Counted from the stretch's first letter, positions 32,037 through 41,321 are shown. The stretch: DNA of 64,000 nt from Micavibrio_C sp965231165 (GCA_965231165.1 OZ246421.1:2327995-2391994), one strand, 5' to 3'. Made by a program: numbers and translations. The notes: generated from the letters alone by a model not told the origin.

Positions 32037-32323
32037 CAGCCACAGCCCATATCAATACGATGATCGCCAATAACAACGCTGAAGGCGTCGATAAAGCAAC
32101 GGCTTCCCGCCTGAAAAGCATTATCGAACGCGTCGAGCGTCTTGAGGAAGAAAAGACCGCGCTGGCGGAAGATATCAAGGAAGTTTTTGGCGAAGCCAAG
32201 GCCACAGGTTTCGATGTGAAAATCATCCGCCAGATTATCCGCCTGCGCAAAATCGAACTCGACAAGCGCCGCGAAGCGGAAATCCTTCTGGAAACCTATA
32301 AAGCCGCCATCGGCATGGAATAG
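32033..32323 (+). CDS. gapR: GapR nucleoid-associated protein (DUF2312)
   Basis: 96 residues, nearly all helical: ASRLKSIIERVERLEEEKTA, LAEDIKEVFGEAKATGFDVK and IIRQIIRLRKIE match the DUF2312 family. GapR of Caulobacter binds overtwisted DNA as a tetrameric clamp and helps replication and chromosome segregation. The length is near the family's 80-90 residues with a longer N-terminus. It ends the COQ9 operon, with a terminator 30 bases behind its stop. Confidence 0.92.
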   Translation: MTATAHINTMIANNNAEGVDKATASRLKSIIERVERLEEEKTALAEDIKEVFGEAKATGFDVKIIRQIIRLRKIELDKRREAEILLETYKAAIGME

Positions 32324-32352
32324 GGATTCATATTTATTCCCTGACTTGATAG

Positions 32353-32397
32353 AATGACCTCTGCAGCGCCTGATCGCTTGCGGAGGTCATTATTTTT
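32353..32397 (+). terminator. Terminator behind gapR
   Basis: AATGACCTC (32353-32361) pairs with GAGGTCATT (32383-32391). An inner AGCG/CGCT pair extends the stem across a small bulge, and T-rich bases follow. The GGAGGT in its 3' arm looks like a ribosome site but belongs to the hairpin. It separates the COQ9-gapR unit from the O-antigen ligase-like gene. Confidence 0.8.
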
Positions 32398-32409
32398 ACC
32401 CTTTCATTC

Positions 32410-34350
32410 ATTAAGCAGAATATTACAGGCATCCTGTTTGCCTTGCTGATCGCCGCAGGGCTGACGGCAGGCGTGTTTACCTATGGCACCGATGACATGA
32501 AATACGGCGCTTCGGTCATCTGCCCCTTTCTGGGCTGCTTGCTGATGATGGTGCAGGGGTTCCGGGCGCGTACGCTGTCATTGCCGCTGAGTGCCAGCTT
32601 TATCGCGTTATGCGGGTTCTTCGGTTATGTGCTGCTGTCCACTAGCTGGGCCAGTGTCGCTTACACAGGAACATATTTCGCGCTGATTTTTATGCTGATG
32701 CCGTTGCTGTTTGTGGCTGTCGTCTGCACGGGACGCGCTGAAAAAATCCTGCCGTTTGCGCTGGCGGGGGCGGGGGTGGTGGTTGGCGCGGTCATGGTGG
32801 GGGCGCTCTATCAGTTTATTTTCAAATTCGGCGGTGATTTCGGTAACCGCATTAAAGAACCCTTTCTCGATCCAAATAATCTGGCAGTGTTTATGAATAT
32901 GGGGCTGCTGCCGTTGCTGGCGCTGACTTTCCGGCACCAGCCGCAGCGTGACCGCATTATTTTTGCCGCGCTGACATTGATGTTCTTTGTTGCACTTCTG
33001 GCGACCAATAGCCGGATGGGATTGATGGCGGCAATCATAGGGCTTCTGGTGCTGATGCCGGTGGTCATTCGTCAGACGCGTCATCCCACGATCACCGCAT
33101 TGGGGCTGCTGACGGCAGGGGCAGCCGTATTTTTGTTCATAAATCACATTATGGATGGCGCGCTTTTTTCCTATATGCGGGAAATTTTGAATTTTGAAAA
33201 TTCTGCCAGCATGACCGACCGTCTGGCGCTCTGGCTTTCTTCCTTGCGCATTTTTGAAGATCATTTTTGGCTGGGGATAGGGCTGGCATCTTTCTATTAT
33301 TATTATCCGCAATACCGTCAGCCTACTGATAGCAGTGATGGTTACTTTGTGCATATGGACCCGTTGCAACTGGGTCTGGAAACGGGAATCATCGGTTATA
33401 TTCTGATCTATGTATTCCTGATCTGCGTTCTTTGCCGCACAATCCGTGTATTGCGGGTACCGAGCCTGAATGGCTCGGACCGGCTTATGGTGTTGGCGCC
33501 GTTTACGGGATTGCTTACGGTCTGCATCCACATGCATATGACGTTTTGTCTTTACCTTCCGGCGATCGCGATTCCGGTCGGGGTATTGCTGGCGTGGTGG
33601 TATGTGGTGACGCAGCGCTATGTTACTGATCCGTCCGTTTCCATGACCTTGACCAAGCAGGGTCGGGTGGCCAGCATGATTGTAATGGCCATGACATGCT
33701 GGGGGGTGATCTGGGCGGCGCAGGCGAATGCCGGAATTTACCTCAATCACCGCGTGGCCACCGCCTTGCATGAAAACAGACTTGAGGACGCGCAGCGCCT
33801 GCTGTCATGGCAATACGCGCTTTCACCGTTCAGTTCCTATCGTCCTTATGAACGTGAGGCGGACATGATACTGGCGCGGCTGAAGGCGATGCGCCAGGCG
33901 CCCGCCACCGAACGGCAGAAAGTTCTGGCACAGGGACTAAAAGTGATCAATAGCGCGATCCACCGCCAGCCTCTCCACGCGTCCTTGCGTAATCTGAAGG
34001 CGATGATGCTTTATATTGCGGGCGATGATGCACACGCCGGGGCGAATGATGAAGCCATTTCCATTCTGCGCGGTATCTTGCGCACTAATCCGATGTCGCT
34101 TGATGCACGGGAGGGACTTGCCTATCTTTTGCGTGAGCGCGGTGAATTCGGCATGGCGGTGCGTGTGCTGGAGGAAGGCATGGTCTGGCCGCGTCCCAAA
34201 GGCGTTCCCGATATCGAATACATCACGACGACAGCGCGTTACAACCTATTGCTGGGTAATAAAGAGCGCCACGACCAATTGATGGCGCATGCGGCGGAAC
34301 GCGCGCGATTATACGGTTTCACCGTTACCGGAGGCCCTTCAGTGAAATAA
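32410..34350 (+). CDS. O-antigen ligase/polymerase-like membrane protein with C-terminal TPR (paralogue)
   Basis: A protein of about 635-646 residues with 10 to 12 membrane segments. Signatures are FLDPNNLAVFMNMG, NSRMGLMAAIIG, LGIGLASFYYYYPQYRQ and HMDPLQLGLETGIIGY, followed by a large C-terminal TPR region from about residue 430. It mirrors the protein at 4.1 kb. The first usual start is a TTG at 32443, but this would cut into the first membrane helix. An ATT at 32410 gives IKQNITGILFALLIAAG, whose beginning resembles MKQISPLL of the paralogue; no ribosome site precedes either. I use the ATT as tentative start. It may polymerise or ligate glycans. Confidence 0.75.
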   Translation: MKQNITGILFALLIAAGLTAGVFTYGTDDMKYGASVICPFLGCLLMMVQGFRARTLSLPLSASFIALCGFFGYVLLSTSWASVAYTGTYFALIFMLMPLLFVAVVCTGRAEKILPFALAGAGVVVGAVMVGALYQFIFKFGGDFGNRIKEPFLDPNNLAVFMNMGLLPLLALTFRHQPQRDRIIFAALTLMFFVALLATNSRMGLMAAIIGLLVLMPVVIRQTRHPTITALGLLTAGAAVFLFINHIMDGALFSYMREILNFENSASMTDRLALWLSSLRIFEDHFWLGIGLASFYYYYPQYRQPTDSSDGYFVHMDPLQLGLETGIIGYILIYVFLICVLCRTIRVLRVPSLNGSDRLMVLAPFTGLLTVCIHMHMTFCLYLPAIAIPVGVLLAWWYVVTQRYVTDPSVSMTLTKQGRVASMIVMAMTCWGVIWAAQANAGIYLNHRVATALHENRLEDAQRLLSWQYALSPFSSYRPYEREADMILARLKAMRQAPATERQKVLAQGLKVINSAIHRQPLHASLRNLKAMMLYIAGDDAHAGANDEAISILRGILRTNPMSLDAREGLAYLLRERGEFGMAVRVLEEGMVWPRPKGVPDIEYITTTARYNLLLGNKERHDQLMAHAAERARLYGFTVTGGPSVK

Positions 34351-34854
34351 GGGGGACGGAGATTCCATGTTTAGAATCAGGCGGGCTTTATTGCGCGCTT
34401 TCTGGACGTCTTTGTCATTATCAGACCACGCATCAGCTTGCTCGCCGCCTTTAAGGTGCTCATAGGCATTCAGACGTGCCAGCGCTAGACTCAGTTTGGG
34501 CAACTTGTCTTCGGGCACACCTTCCTTACGCAGCAGGTCGATGGTGAGTTCCTGTTCTGTCAGATCCAGAATCATATATTCGCGAATCTCTTCCGGTTCT
34601 TCGCGGTTAAAGTCGGTTTTCTCCAGACATTCCTGAATGATGCGGCTGATTTCGGCGCGTTCTGCGCGCGCTATTTCTTCAATGCTATTGAGGATGACCT
34701 CGTCAGGGGTTGACCGGGTTTCTTTGATATTGGTGTAGAGACGGTTCAGGGCGGCAATTGCTTCAGCACCGCGGCCTTCGCCGATGGCGCGGTTGAGAAA
34801 CTGTTTTTTCAACTGGAGCCGCTTTTTTGTGAAATCGTCCCGATCATCCGACAT
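34339..34854 (-). CDS. Helical protein of unknown function
   Basis: 171 residues, highly charged and almost entirely helical (KKRLQLKKQFLNRAIGEG, ILNSIEEIARAERAEISRII). No signal peptide, no membrane segment and no metal site. I do not recognise it. The last 12 bases overlap the end of the convergent O-antigen ligase-like gene. It is divergent from the next unknown gene with 228 bases between. Confidence 0.6.
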   Translation of the reverse strand: MSDDRDDFTKKRLQLKKQFLNRAIGEGRGAEAIAALNRLYTNIKETRSTPDEVILNSIEEIARAERAEISRIIQECLEKTDFNREEPEEIREYMILDLTEQELTIDLLRKEGVPEDKLPKLSLALARLNAYEHLKGGEQADAWSDNDKDVQKARNKARLILNMESPSPLFH

Positions 34855-34966
34855 GAAGTGCCTCTTGCGTTAATGTCCTGTTTTTCCGTGTTTTTTATTA
34901 ACTTTTATATTCCATTCTCTCATTAACCCTGTTTTCAGTGCAAACTTTTTTTATCGTGAAGAGGCG

Positions 34967-34985
34967 CGGAAATCCGCCATTTCCG
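34967..34985. repeat. Inverted repeat in the region between two divergent unknown genes
   Basis: CGGAAAT, five bases, ATTTCCG: perfect seven-base arms. It has no T run. It lies between the starts at 34854 (minus) and 35083 (plus) and could be an operator for either. Confidence 0.35.
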
Positions 34986-35082
34986 TGATTGTTTTCAATA
35001 ATTAACCCGTTCTTTACCCCGGTTTCGGTAAAATGCAGCCGTGTGGTCAGAAGAAGGACGGTGGCGTTTAGCGCCCCGCAGA

Positions 35083-35694
35083 ATGATGAAAAACAAAGAC
35101 TTACAGGGCATGATTCGGGAAATGGCGGCGCGTCTTGAGATGCACCAGACCGACGATATCGGCCCGTGCCCGGGGGTCTTAAGCGAGGTCGAGGCCTATA
35201 TGGCCGTCGATCCCACGCTAGCCAGTCTGCATAAGCAATATATGGATGCCCGCCGCACCCGTCTGCGTGCGCTTGAACAGCAGGGCGAAGGTTCAGCCAT
35301 GGCCGATATAGCCCGCGATCTGGAAGACAGCGCCCAGAGTGCGATGGAAACACGGATGATCGAATTACGCGAAGACGAGATAAAGCGCCTGATGGTCGAA
35401 CGGATGATGGCGCATGCTTACGGCGTGGATATGGATGAACGCCGTGCCTCTTCTGCCGCCTTCTATGCCCGCCGCGAATCCGAGTTTGCCGTTGCGCAAA
35501 AGCAGGACCGCTTGACCGCGGCCCGCCATGTGCGCGAAAGCGAAGACTCATTCCTCGCGCTGATGACGATGTGGTGGATGATGCGCCAGATGGCGTGGCG
35601 TACGCAGGTTAAACTGTCACTGGCCAGCAGTTTCTCACGCGCGCTTCACCGCGCCTTCGAACGCGATCCTGATTACGTCACTGGCGCGGCTTAA
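35083..35694 (+). CDS. Helical protein of unknown function
   Basis: 203 residues from the first of two Met codons at 35083; an upstream GTG at 35041 adds 14 residues without a better ribosome site. It is helical and charged: MIREMAARLEMHQTDD, ARRTRLRALEQQGEGSAMAD, and a C-terminal Trp/Met-rich helix LMTMWWMMRQMAWRT that could lie on a membrane or another protein. No family recognised. It converges with acs, three bases apart. Confidence 0.6.
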   Translation: MMKNKDLQGMIREMAARLEMHQTDDIGPCPGVLSEVEAYMAVDPTLASLHKQYMDARRTRLRALEQQGEGSAMADIARDLEDSAQSAMETRMIELREDEIKRLMVERMMAHAYGVDMDERRASSAAFYARRESEFAVAQKQDRLTAARHVRESEDSFLALMTMWWMMRQMAWRTQVKLSLASSFSRALHRAFERDPDYVTGAA

Positions 35695-35697
35695 ACC

Positions 35698-37674
35698 TTA
35701 CTGTTTACCCTTGATCAGTTCCTGCACAATCGCGGGATCGGCCAGCGTCGAGATATCGCCCAGCGTGTCCAGTTCATTGGCGGCAATCTTGCGCAGGATG
35801 CGGCGCATGATTTTTCCTGAACGTGTTTTGGGCAGACCTGCTGTAAAGTGAATGGCATCGGGCGTCGCAATCGGGCCGATGATCCGGCGCACGGTTTGCA
35901 CGATTTCCTTCTTCATCTCGTCCGTGGGTGTTTTTCCTGTATTCAAGATGACATAGGCGTAAATGCCCTGCCCTTTCAGGTCGTGCGGATAACCGACGAC
36001 AGCGGATTCGGCGACAGCTTCGTGCTCATTGATGGCGCTTTCAATTTCGGCGGTGCCGAAACGGTGGCCGGATACGTTGATGACGTCATCAACGCGGCCG
36101 GTGATCCAATAATAACCGTCTTCGTCGCGGCGGGCGCCGTCCCCGGTGAAATACATGCCCTTGAACGTGCTGAAATAGGTTTGCTGGAAACGCTCATGGT
36201 CGCGGAAGACGGTGCGCATCATGCCGGGCCAGGAATCGGCAATGCATAGATTGCCTTCGCAAACGCCGTCCAGTGCTTTGCCTTCGCCATCGACAATCAC
36301 GGGTTTGACGCCGAAAAACGGCTTGGTCGCGGAACCGGGTTTGGTGGGAATGGCGCCGGGGATTGGCGTAATCATATGCCCGCCGGTTTCGGTTTGCCAC
36401 CATGTATCGACGATGGGGCAGCGCTTGTTGCCGACAGTTTCGTGATACCACATCCAGGCTTCATGGTTGATCGGCTCACCGACGCTCCCCAAAATGCGTA
36501 AGGAAGCGCGGCTGGTTTTCTTCACCCATTCATCGCCCTCGCGCAGTAATGAACGGATGGCGGTGGGGGCGGTGTAAAAAATATTGACCTTGTGCTTGTC
36601 GATGACCTGCCAGAAACGGCTGAAATCGGGATAGCTCGGCACACCTTCGAACACCAGTGACGTCGCGCCGTTGGCAAGCGGTCCATAAACAATATAGGAA
36701 TGCCCGGTGACCCAGCCCACATCGGCGGTACACCAATAAATTTCGCCGTCGTGATAATCAAACACGGTTTCATGGGTCAGGCTGGTCCAGACCATGTAGC
36801 CGCCCGTGGTGTGCAGAACGCCCTTGGGTTTTCCGGTTGAACCGGAGGTGTAGAGGATAAAGAGCGGGTCTTCGGCGTTCATGGGTTCGCACGGGCAATC
36901 GTTGCTCTGGTGGGCGACCAGTTCATGCCACCAGACATCGTGCGCGGCATTCCATTCTATGGTGCCGCCGGTGCGTTTGAGTACCAGCACCGTCGAAACA
37001 TCCGGGCATGATTTCAGCGCTTCATCGACATTCTTTTTCAGCGGTACAGATTTGCCGCCGCGCAGGCCTTCGTCGGCTGTGATCAACACTTTGGAATCGC
37101 AGTCGAGAATACGGTCGAGCAGTGAATCGGGGGAAAATCCGCCAAAGACAACGGAATGCACCGCACCGATACGGGCGCAGGCCAGCATTGCGTACACGGC
37201 TTCGGGGACCATCGGCATATAGATGGTGACGCGGTCGCCTTTTTGCACACCGCGCTCTTTCAGGGCGTTGGCAAGCTGGCAGACTTCATCTTTCAGATGG
37301 GCGTAGGTGATTTTTTGCGATTGTTCCGGGTCGTCGCCTTCCCAGATCAGCGCGACCTGATCGGCGCGCGCGGGCAGGTGGCGGTCAATGCAGTTATAGG
37401 CCGCGTTCAGGACACCGTCTTCATACCATTTGATTGATACCGGTGCGTTGAAGCTGGTGTTTTTGATTTTGGTGGGTTCCTTGAACCAACTGATGCGTTT
37501 GGCCATGTCTCGCCAAAACCCTTCGGGATCGCTCAATGAATGGGCATAAGCCTTTTCATAGGCGGCCTCATCCATGTGCGCGTTCTTAATCGTTTCGGCA
37601 GAGGGTTTGAAAATCTGCGGCGCAGAAGCCTGTTGGCGGGCGGTCGAGGTCATGGAAGCTCCGTTGTCGGTCAC
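35698..37674 (-). CDS. acs: Acetyl-CoA synthetase
   Basis: Activates acetate with ATP to acetyl-AMP and then acetyl-CoA. 658 residues, a normal length. Seen are WFKEPTKIKN and NAAYNCIDRHL, the AMP-binding P-loop LYTSGSTGKPKGVLHTTGGY, DTWWQTETGGHM, YFTGDGARRDEDGYYWITGR, and the C-terminal LPKTRSGKIMRRILRK, whose Lys is the acetylation site that regulates the enzyme. ATG codons at 37674 and 37653 are both possible starts. It is divergent from a DUF1826-like gene. Confidence 0.97.
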   Translation of the reverse strand: MTDNGASMTSTARQQASAPQIFKPSAETIKNAHMDEAAYEKAYAHSLSDPEGFWRDMAKRISWFKEPTKIKNTSFNAPVSIKWYEDGVLNAAYNCIDRHLPARADQVALIWEGDDPEQSQKITYAHLKDEVCQLANALKERGVQKGDRVTIYMPMVPEAVYAMLACARIGAVHSVVFGGFSPDSLLDRILDCDSKVLITADEGLRGGKSVPLKKNVDEALKSCPDVSTVLVLKRTGGTIEWNAAHDVWWHELVAHQSNDCPCEPMNAEDPLFILYTSGSTGKPKGVLHTTGGYMVWTSLTHETVFDYHDGEIYWCTADVGWVTGHSYIVYGPLANGATSLVFEGVPSYPDFSRFWQVIDKHKVNIFYTAPTAIRSLLREGDEWVKKTSRASLRILGSVGEPINHEAWMWYHETVGNKRCPIVDTWWQTETGGHMITPIPGAIPTKPGSATKPFFGVKPVIVDGEGKALDGVCEGNLCIADSWPGMMRTVFRDHERFQQTYFSTFKGMYFTGDGARRDEDGYYWITGRVDDVINVSGHRFGTAEIESAINEHEAVAESAVVGYPHDLKGQGIYAYVILNTGKTPTDEMKKEIVQTVRRIIGPIATPDAIHFTAGLPKTRSGKIMRRILRKIAANELDTLGDISTLADPAIVQELIKGKQ

Positions 37675-37784
37675 AGCAAGGAATCCTTCATTTTACCACG
37701 GGTGGCGACAATGGTAAGCCTGTGTTATTGTGCAGTGCAGGCATAACTGGTGCTTAATTGTCAGAATATGATATGGTGTTACCC

Positions 37785-38573
37785 ATGACAAAAAGACAGT
37801 CGACCCTTAAACCGCAACTGATTACCGCAGGCGCTCCCGGCCTGCCGCGTGAATTTGCCGTTATTGAAACGGATGATGCCTGCGAGGCGGCCATCATGGC
37901 GCAGGAAGCTTTCGCAGATCCGGCGGTTAGTCTGGTGATCTGGTCTAACGCCGCCGACATTGTTCCCGAAAGTCTGAAGCAATCCGTGCGCTCTCTCTCG
38001 GTGCTGCGCGATGCCAAACGCCAGCAGGCCCGCACGGAAATAATGCCGGGGCTCTTGCGTTCTTTCTTTTCTTCTGACGACGATCTTGAAGAAAGAGCTA
38101 TAGAAAAGCATTTTTCCAAACTGTCCGCTATTACGGGCCGTCAGGAAAATATCCTTAAGGAATGGCGGGAAAATTGTCTCGACATGACCTGTGATTTTGC
38201 GGAGGCTTTTGATGCAAGGTCGCTCAAGCTCAATACAATCTTCCAGCGGAACGGCGATAATCATGGCGGCGTCCATAACGACCTTGATATGCGCTCTAAC
38301 TCTTTAAGCGTTGTCCGTGTGGTTGTAGGCGCTCCTGCGCTTTATTACGGGTCTGAAGATACGGAGAAAAAACAACCCTGGACTGTGCGTCCGTGGGATT
38401 TTGCATTCGTCAGCCGGAATGTGGCGCAGCAAGCGCCATCACCTTCCGTTGGTTTCGATGCGGAAGATCGTCGCATCGCTGAAATATACGACATTCATAG
38501 CCGCCGCGAATTCGTGGCCGGGGCGCGACGCCCCTTGCACAAGACTTTCAGTCGCTGGCCACAACCGGATTAA
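37785..38573 (+). CDS. DUF1826-like protein
   Basis: 262 residues from the ATG at 37785. The second half shows GGVHNDLDMRSNSLSVVRVV and VGAPALYYGSE, then a final SRREFVAGARRPLHKTFSRW. These resemble the uncharacterised DUF1826 family, but I can only compare from memory. A His followed by Asp in the conserved block may bind metal. No signal peptide. Its stop overlaps the convergent transporter gene by four bases. Confidence 0.6.
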   Translation: MTKRQSTLKPQLITAGAPGLPREFAVIETDDACEAAIMAQEAFADPAVSLVIWSNAADIVPESLKQSVRSLSVLRDAKRQQARTEIMPGLLRSFFSSDDDLEERAIEKHFSKLSAITGRQENILKEWRENCLDMTCDFAEAFDARSLKLNTIFQRNGDNHGGVHNDLDMRSNSLSVVRVVVGAPALYYGSEDTEKKQPWTVRPWDFAFVSRNVAQQAPSPSVGFDAEDRRIAEIYDIHSRREFVAGARRPLHKTFSRWPQPD

Positions 38574-39454
38574 GTTACCGGATCGACCGGTATTGGCTGT
38601 TTCTTCTGAATTTTCCGCAGAGTGATAATACCGACGCCGATCACCGTCAGCAATCCGCCCCAGATCAGCGAGGCATGCATCGATTCACCCAGCAGCAGAA
38701 TCGATAGCGCAATCGTCACAATCGGCAACAGCAAAATAAAGCAGGTGACTTTGGTGACGGTATTGCGTGCCAGCAATGTTTGCCACAACACGTGCGACAG
38801 GCTGACAACCAGCGCCTGAAACACCATAACGCCGCCAAGGGTGATCAGATCGGCTTGCGGCAAACGCTGCCAGCCTTCCGGCGACATAAACAGGCTTAAG
38901 ACTAGCACAAAGGGCAGTGATGCCATGTTGATAATGGCGAGGAACGTGGGGGCATGTACCGTCTGCAACTGGCGCATCCGGATATAACTGAAGGCAATCG
39001 CGATGGCTGATAACAGGCCGATCGCGCAACTCCCGAAATTCTGGCTGGCATTGGGGCTGTCCAGAACCAGCAACAGGCCGGAGAAGCCAATCATCAACCC
39101 GAGGCCGGTGCGCCAGTGAATGGCTTCCTTGAGAATTAGCCAGCCGAATATAGCGGCGAACATGATCTGCGATTGCAGCAGCACAACGATGGTCGAGGCA
39201 TCCAGTTTTTCCATGGCGATAAACAGCAAGCCCTGATGGAATGCGCCCATCCATAATCCGACTTCGGCGATCTTCCGGAATTGCGGCCAGCCCGGCCATT
39301 TCATGAAGGGGATGAAGACCAGCGCTGTGCAGAGGAAACGCAATGTAATGAGCACCGTCGGCGGCAGTTCATCGAGTCCCATCTTGATGGCGATAAAGTT
39401 CCCGCCCCAGATAAAAATTACGAGAAGGGCCAGCAGGATATCACGCAGTTTCAT
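38570..39454 (-). CDS. EamA-family (drug/metabolite) transporter
   Basis: 294 residues with ten predicted membrane helices in two EamA halves. MKLRDILLALLVIFIWGGNF followed by IAIKMGLDELPP is the classic start, and the second half begins near GSCAIGLLSAIAIAFSYI. Family members export amino acids, metabolites or drugs; the substrate cannot be inferred from context. It is read in the same direction as the EVE-domain gene and gpsA upstream. Confidence 0.9.
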   Translation of the reverse strand: MKLRDILLALLVIFIWGGNFIAIKMGLDELPPTVLITLRFLCTALVFIPFMKWPGWPQFRKIAEVGLWMGAFHQGLLFIAMEKLDASTIVVLLQSQIMFAAIFGWLILKEAIHWRTGLGLMIGFSGLLLVLDSPNASQNFGSCAIGLLSAIAIAFSYIRMRQLQTVHAPTFLAIINMASLPFVLVLSLFMSPEGWQRLPQADLITLGGVMVFQALVVSLSHVLWQTLLARNTVTKVTCFILLLPIVTIALSILLLGESMHASLIWGGLLTVIGVGIITLRKIQKKQPIPVDPVT

Positions 39455-39527
39455 GGGGAAGCGTCCGGGTCGGGTGTTGCGCTTTTAAGGTAAGGCGCTG
39501 ACCACAGGTTTCAAGCTGCGCGGAAGG

Positions 39528-39929
39528 TTATATCCCACCCATTTCGCAGATGATTTTCCACTCGGTGGCGGTCACGGGGGACACGGACAAACGTGACTGA
39601 CGCAGCATCGCCATGCCCTCCAGCGCCGGGTGGCTTTTCAGGTCGGCCAGTTTTACGGGTTTCTTAAAGGCCTGTTTCGCCTTCACATCGACCAGCACGA
39701 AACGCGGATCGGCTGGATCGGGGTAATGTTCTTTGACAATCTCAAGGATGCCGACAATTTCCAGCCCCTTGGAGGAGTGGTAGAAGAAAGCCAGATCACC
39801 GCGTTTCATTGCCTTCATGTTGTTGCGCGCCTGATAATTGCGCACGTCCGTCCACGGCGCGACTTTCTTTTCAACCTGCTGTTCCCACGACCAGACGAAC
39901 GGTTCCGATTTCATCAGCCAGTGCGCCAT
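39528..39929 (-). CDS. EVE-domain protein
   Basis: 133 residues from the ATG at 39929, five bases after the gpsA stop. MAHWLMKSEPFVWSWEQQV followed by WTDVRNYQARNNMKAMKRGD and FFYHSSKGLEIVGILEI are the EVE (PUA-like) domain signature. EVE proteins bind modified bases in RNA or DNA; bacterial stand-alone members are found with restriction or RNA-modification genes, which are not seen here. It is probably co-transcribed with gpsA. Confidence 0.93.
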   Translation of the reverse strand: MAHWLMKSEPFVWSWEQQVEKKVAPWTDVRNYQARNNMKAMKRGDLAFFYHSSKGLEIVGILEIVKEHYPDPADPRFVLVDVKAKQAFKKPVKLADLKSHPALEGMAMLRQSRLSVSPVTATEWKIICEMGGI

Positions 39930-39934
39930 GACAA

Positions 39935-40921
39935 TCACTCATGCCCCAGCGGGCGGTCGAGGAGTTGTTTCATGGCGTCTTCGACACTCAATTTTCCCTG
40001 CAGGCAGTGGTGGGCGGCGGCGATCAGGGGCATATCAACCTTGAATTTTTCCGCGATTTTGACCAAAGCGGCGGCTGTCGGTATGCCTTCGACGATGCCG
40101 TGGCGGCTGCCGAGAATGCCTTCCAGACGCTGACCTTGCCCGAGGGCGTGACCGAGCGAGAAATTACGCGACTGCATCGAGGACGCTGTCAGTAGCAAAT
40201 CGCCGATGCCGGAAAGTCCCATCAATGTTTCGCGCCTGCCCCCCAGTGCCTCGGCCAGCAGGGCCATTTCATGCAGGCCGCGTGTGATGACCGCCGCGCG
40301 CGCGTTCTCGCCGAGATTTTTTCCGGCGATGATGCCGCAGATGATGGCAATCACGTTTTTGACCGCGCCGCCGACTTCGGTGCCGATGACGTCGTTGGTG
40401 TTGTACAGGCGGAAATTCCGGCTTGCCAGTTCGTCGCGCACACGCAGGATGCGGGTGTTATAAATACAGGCGAGTGTGGCGGCGGCGGGCAGGCCGCGGG
40501 CGATTTCATGGGCAAAATTAGGGCCGCTTAAAACCGCGACCATCGCGCCGGGCAACAGATCGCTGGCCACATCCGACATTAATTTCCCGGTTTCAATTTC
40601 AATGCCCTTGGCGCAGACCACCACAGGTTTATCGTTGGCGATATGCGGCGCGGCAATGGTTAGCACACTGCGCAAATATTGCGCCGGAACCACCGGCAGC
40701 AGAATGTCAGCGGTGCAAACGGCGGCCAGATCGGGCGTGGCGTGAATACCGGGATGCAGTTCGATGCCGGTCAGGTATTTGCGGTTCTGGCGGGTGATGT
40801 TGATATCGTCGGCCAGCGCGGCATCGCGCGACCACAGCATAACTTTTTTGCCGTTGCGGGCGCAGGATTGGGCGAGGGCTGTTCCCCAGGCACCGGCGCC
40901 GATTACACCGATTGTCGTCAT
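39935..40921 (-). CDS. gpsA: Glycerol-3-phosphate dehydrogenase [NAD(P)+]
   Basis: Makes glycerol-3-phosphate for phospholipids. 328 residues: Rossmann motif GVIGAGAWGTALAQ, then VVCAKGIEIETG, LSGPNFAHEIARGLPAAATL, the catalytic Lys in GGAVKNVIAIICGI, and GLSGIGDLLLTASS. The length and order are normal. A terminator-type hairpin lies upstream of the start. Confidence 0.96.
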   Translation of the reverse strand: MTTIGVIGAGAWGTALAQSCARNGKKVMLWSRDAALADDINITRQNRKYLTGIELHPGIHATPDLAAVCTADILLPVVPAQYLRSVLTIAAPHIANDKPVVVCAKGIEIETGKLMSDVASDLLPGAMVAVLSGPNFAHEIARGLPAAATLACIYNTRILRVRDELASRNFRLYNTNDVIGTEVGGAVKNVIAIICGIIAGKNLGENARAAVITRGLHEMALLAEALGGRRETLMGLSGIGDLLLTASSMQSRNFSLGHALGQGQRLEGILGSRHGIVEGIPTAAALVKIAEKFKVDMPLIAAAHHCLQGKLSVEDAMKQLLDRPLGHE

Positions 40922-40993
40922 AAAGATATCTTCCTTTTTCTCATCAGATCGTAAGTTGCGGCAGCAGAGTGATCAAGGGAAAACAGGCCAAGA

Positions 40994-41025
40994 AAAAAGC
41001 CCTGCATCATGCAGGGCTTTTTCAA
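40994..41025. terminator. Bidirectional terminator hairpin
   Basis: AAAAAGCCCTGCA, three bases, TGCAGGGCTTTTT: a 13-base-pair perfect stem with A on one side and T on the other. It lies between the small unknown gene at 41050 and gpsA, both read on the minus strand, so it should stop transcription from the small gene before gpsA. Confidence 0.9.
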
Positions 41026-41049
41026 AATTCTGGCTTTTCTCGCGTTTTG

Positions 41050-41250
41050 CTACAGGCAATGCTTGGTAGGGCTGTTGCAGAAGCGGACGACGGTGTAACC
41101 GCTTTCTTTCAGCTTTTTCTCTGAAAGGGCTTCGTTATTGACGCTTTTCTGGGCCTGATCTTCGCGCGCGGAGTCGATGACGGTACCCAATCCCACGACA
41201 CCGGCGAGGACGAGCGTCAGGGCAATCGCTTTTTTGGTTTCGCTGCTCAT
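41050..41250 (-). CDS. Small membrane-anchored protein of unknown function
   Basis: 66 residues: a short polar start, one membrane segment (ALTLVLAGVVGLGTVIDSA, about 9-27) and a charged tail ending VVRFCNSPTKHCL with two Cys that could form a disulphide outside the membrane. It is flanked by a terminator downstream and an AT-rich promoter region upstream (a TTGACT and a TATAAA box, 15 bases apart). Not recognised. Confidence 0.65.
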   Translation of the reverse strand: MSSETKKAIALTLVLAGVVGLGTVIDSAREDQAQKSVNNEALSEKKLKESGYTVVRFCNSPTKHCL

Positions 41251-41321
41251 TTTTTATCAATCCCCTTTTCCAAATATTAAAATCAATTTCCCTGATTCTT
41301 TATATTACGTAAAATATAAAG

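Noticed and set aside
32381..32391. GGAGGT as ribosome site of the O-antigen ligase-like gene
   Set aside because: These bases form the 3' arm of the gapR terminator hairpin, and only ATT codons follow at proper distance.
32608..33771. 387-codon minus-strand frame opposite the O-antigen ligase-like gene
   Set aside because: Rich in Gln, His and Arg as antisense of a membrane protein; no function or start visible.
34898..35551. Long minus-strand frame of about 217 codons opposite the gene at 35083
   Set aside because: Composition is Arg/Pro/His-rich as expected from the antisense of a GC-rich helical gene; no start signal.
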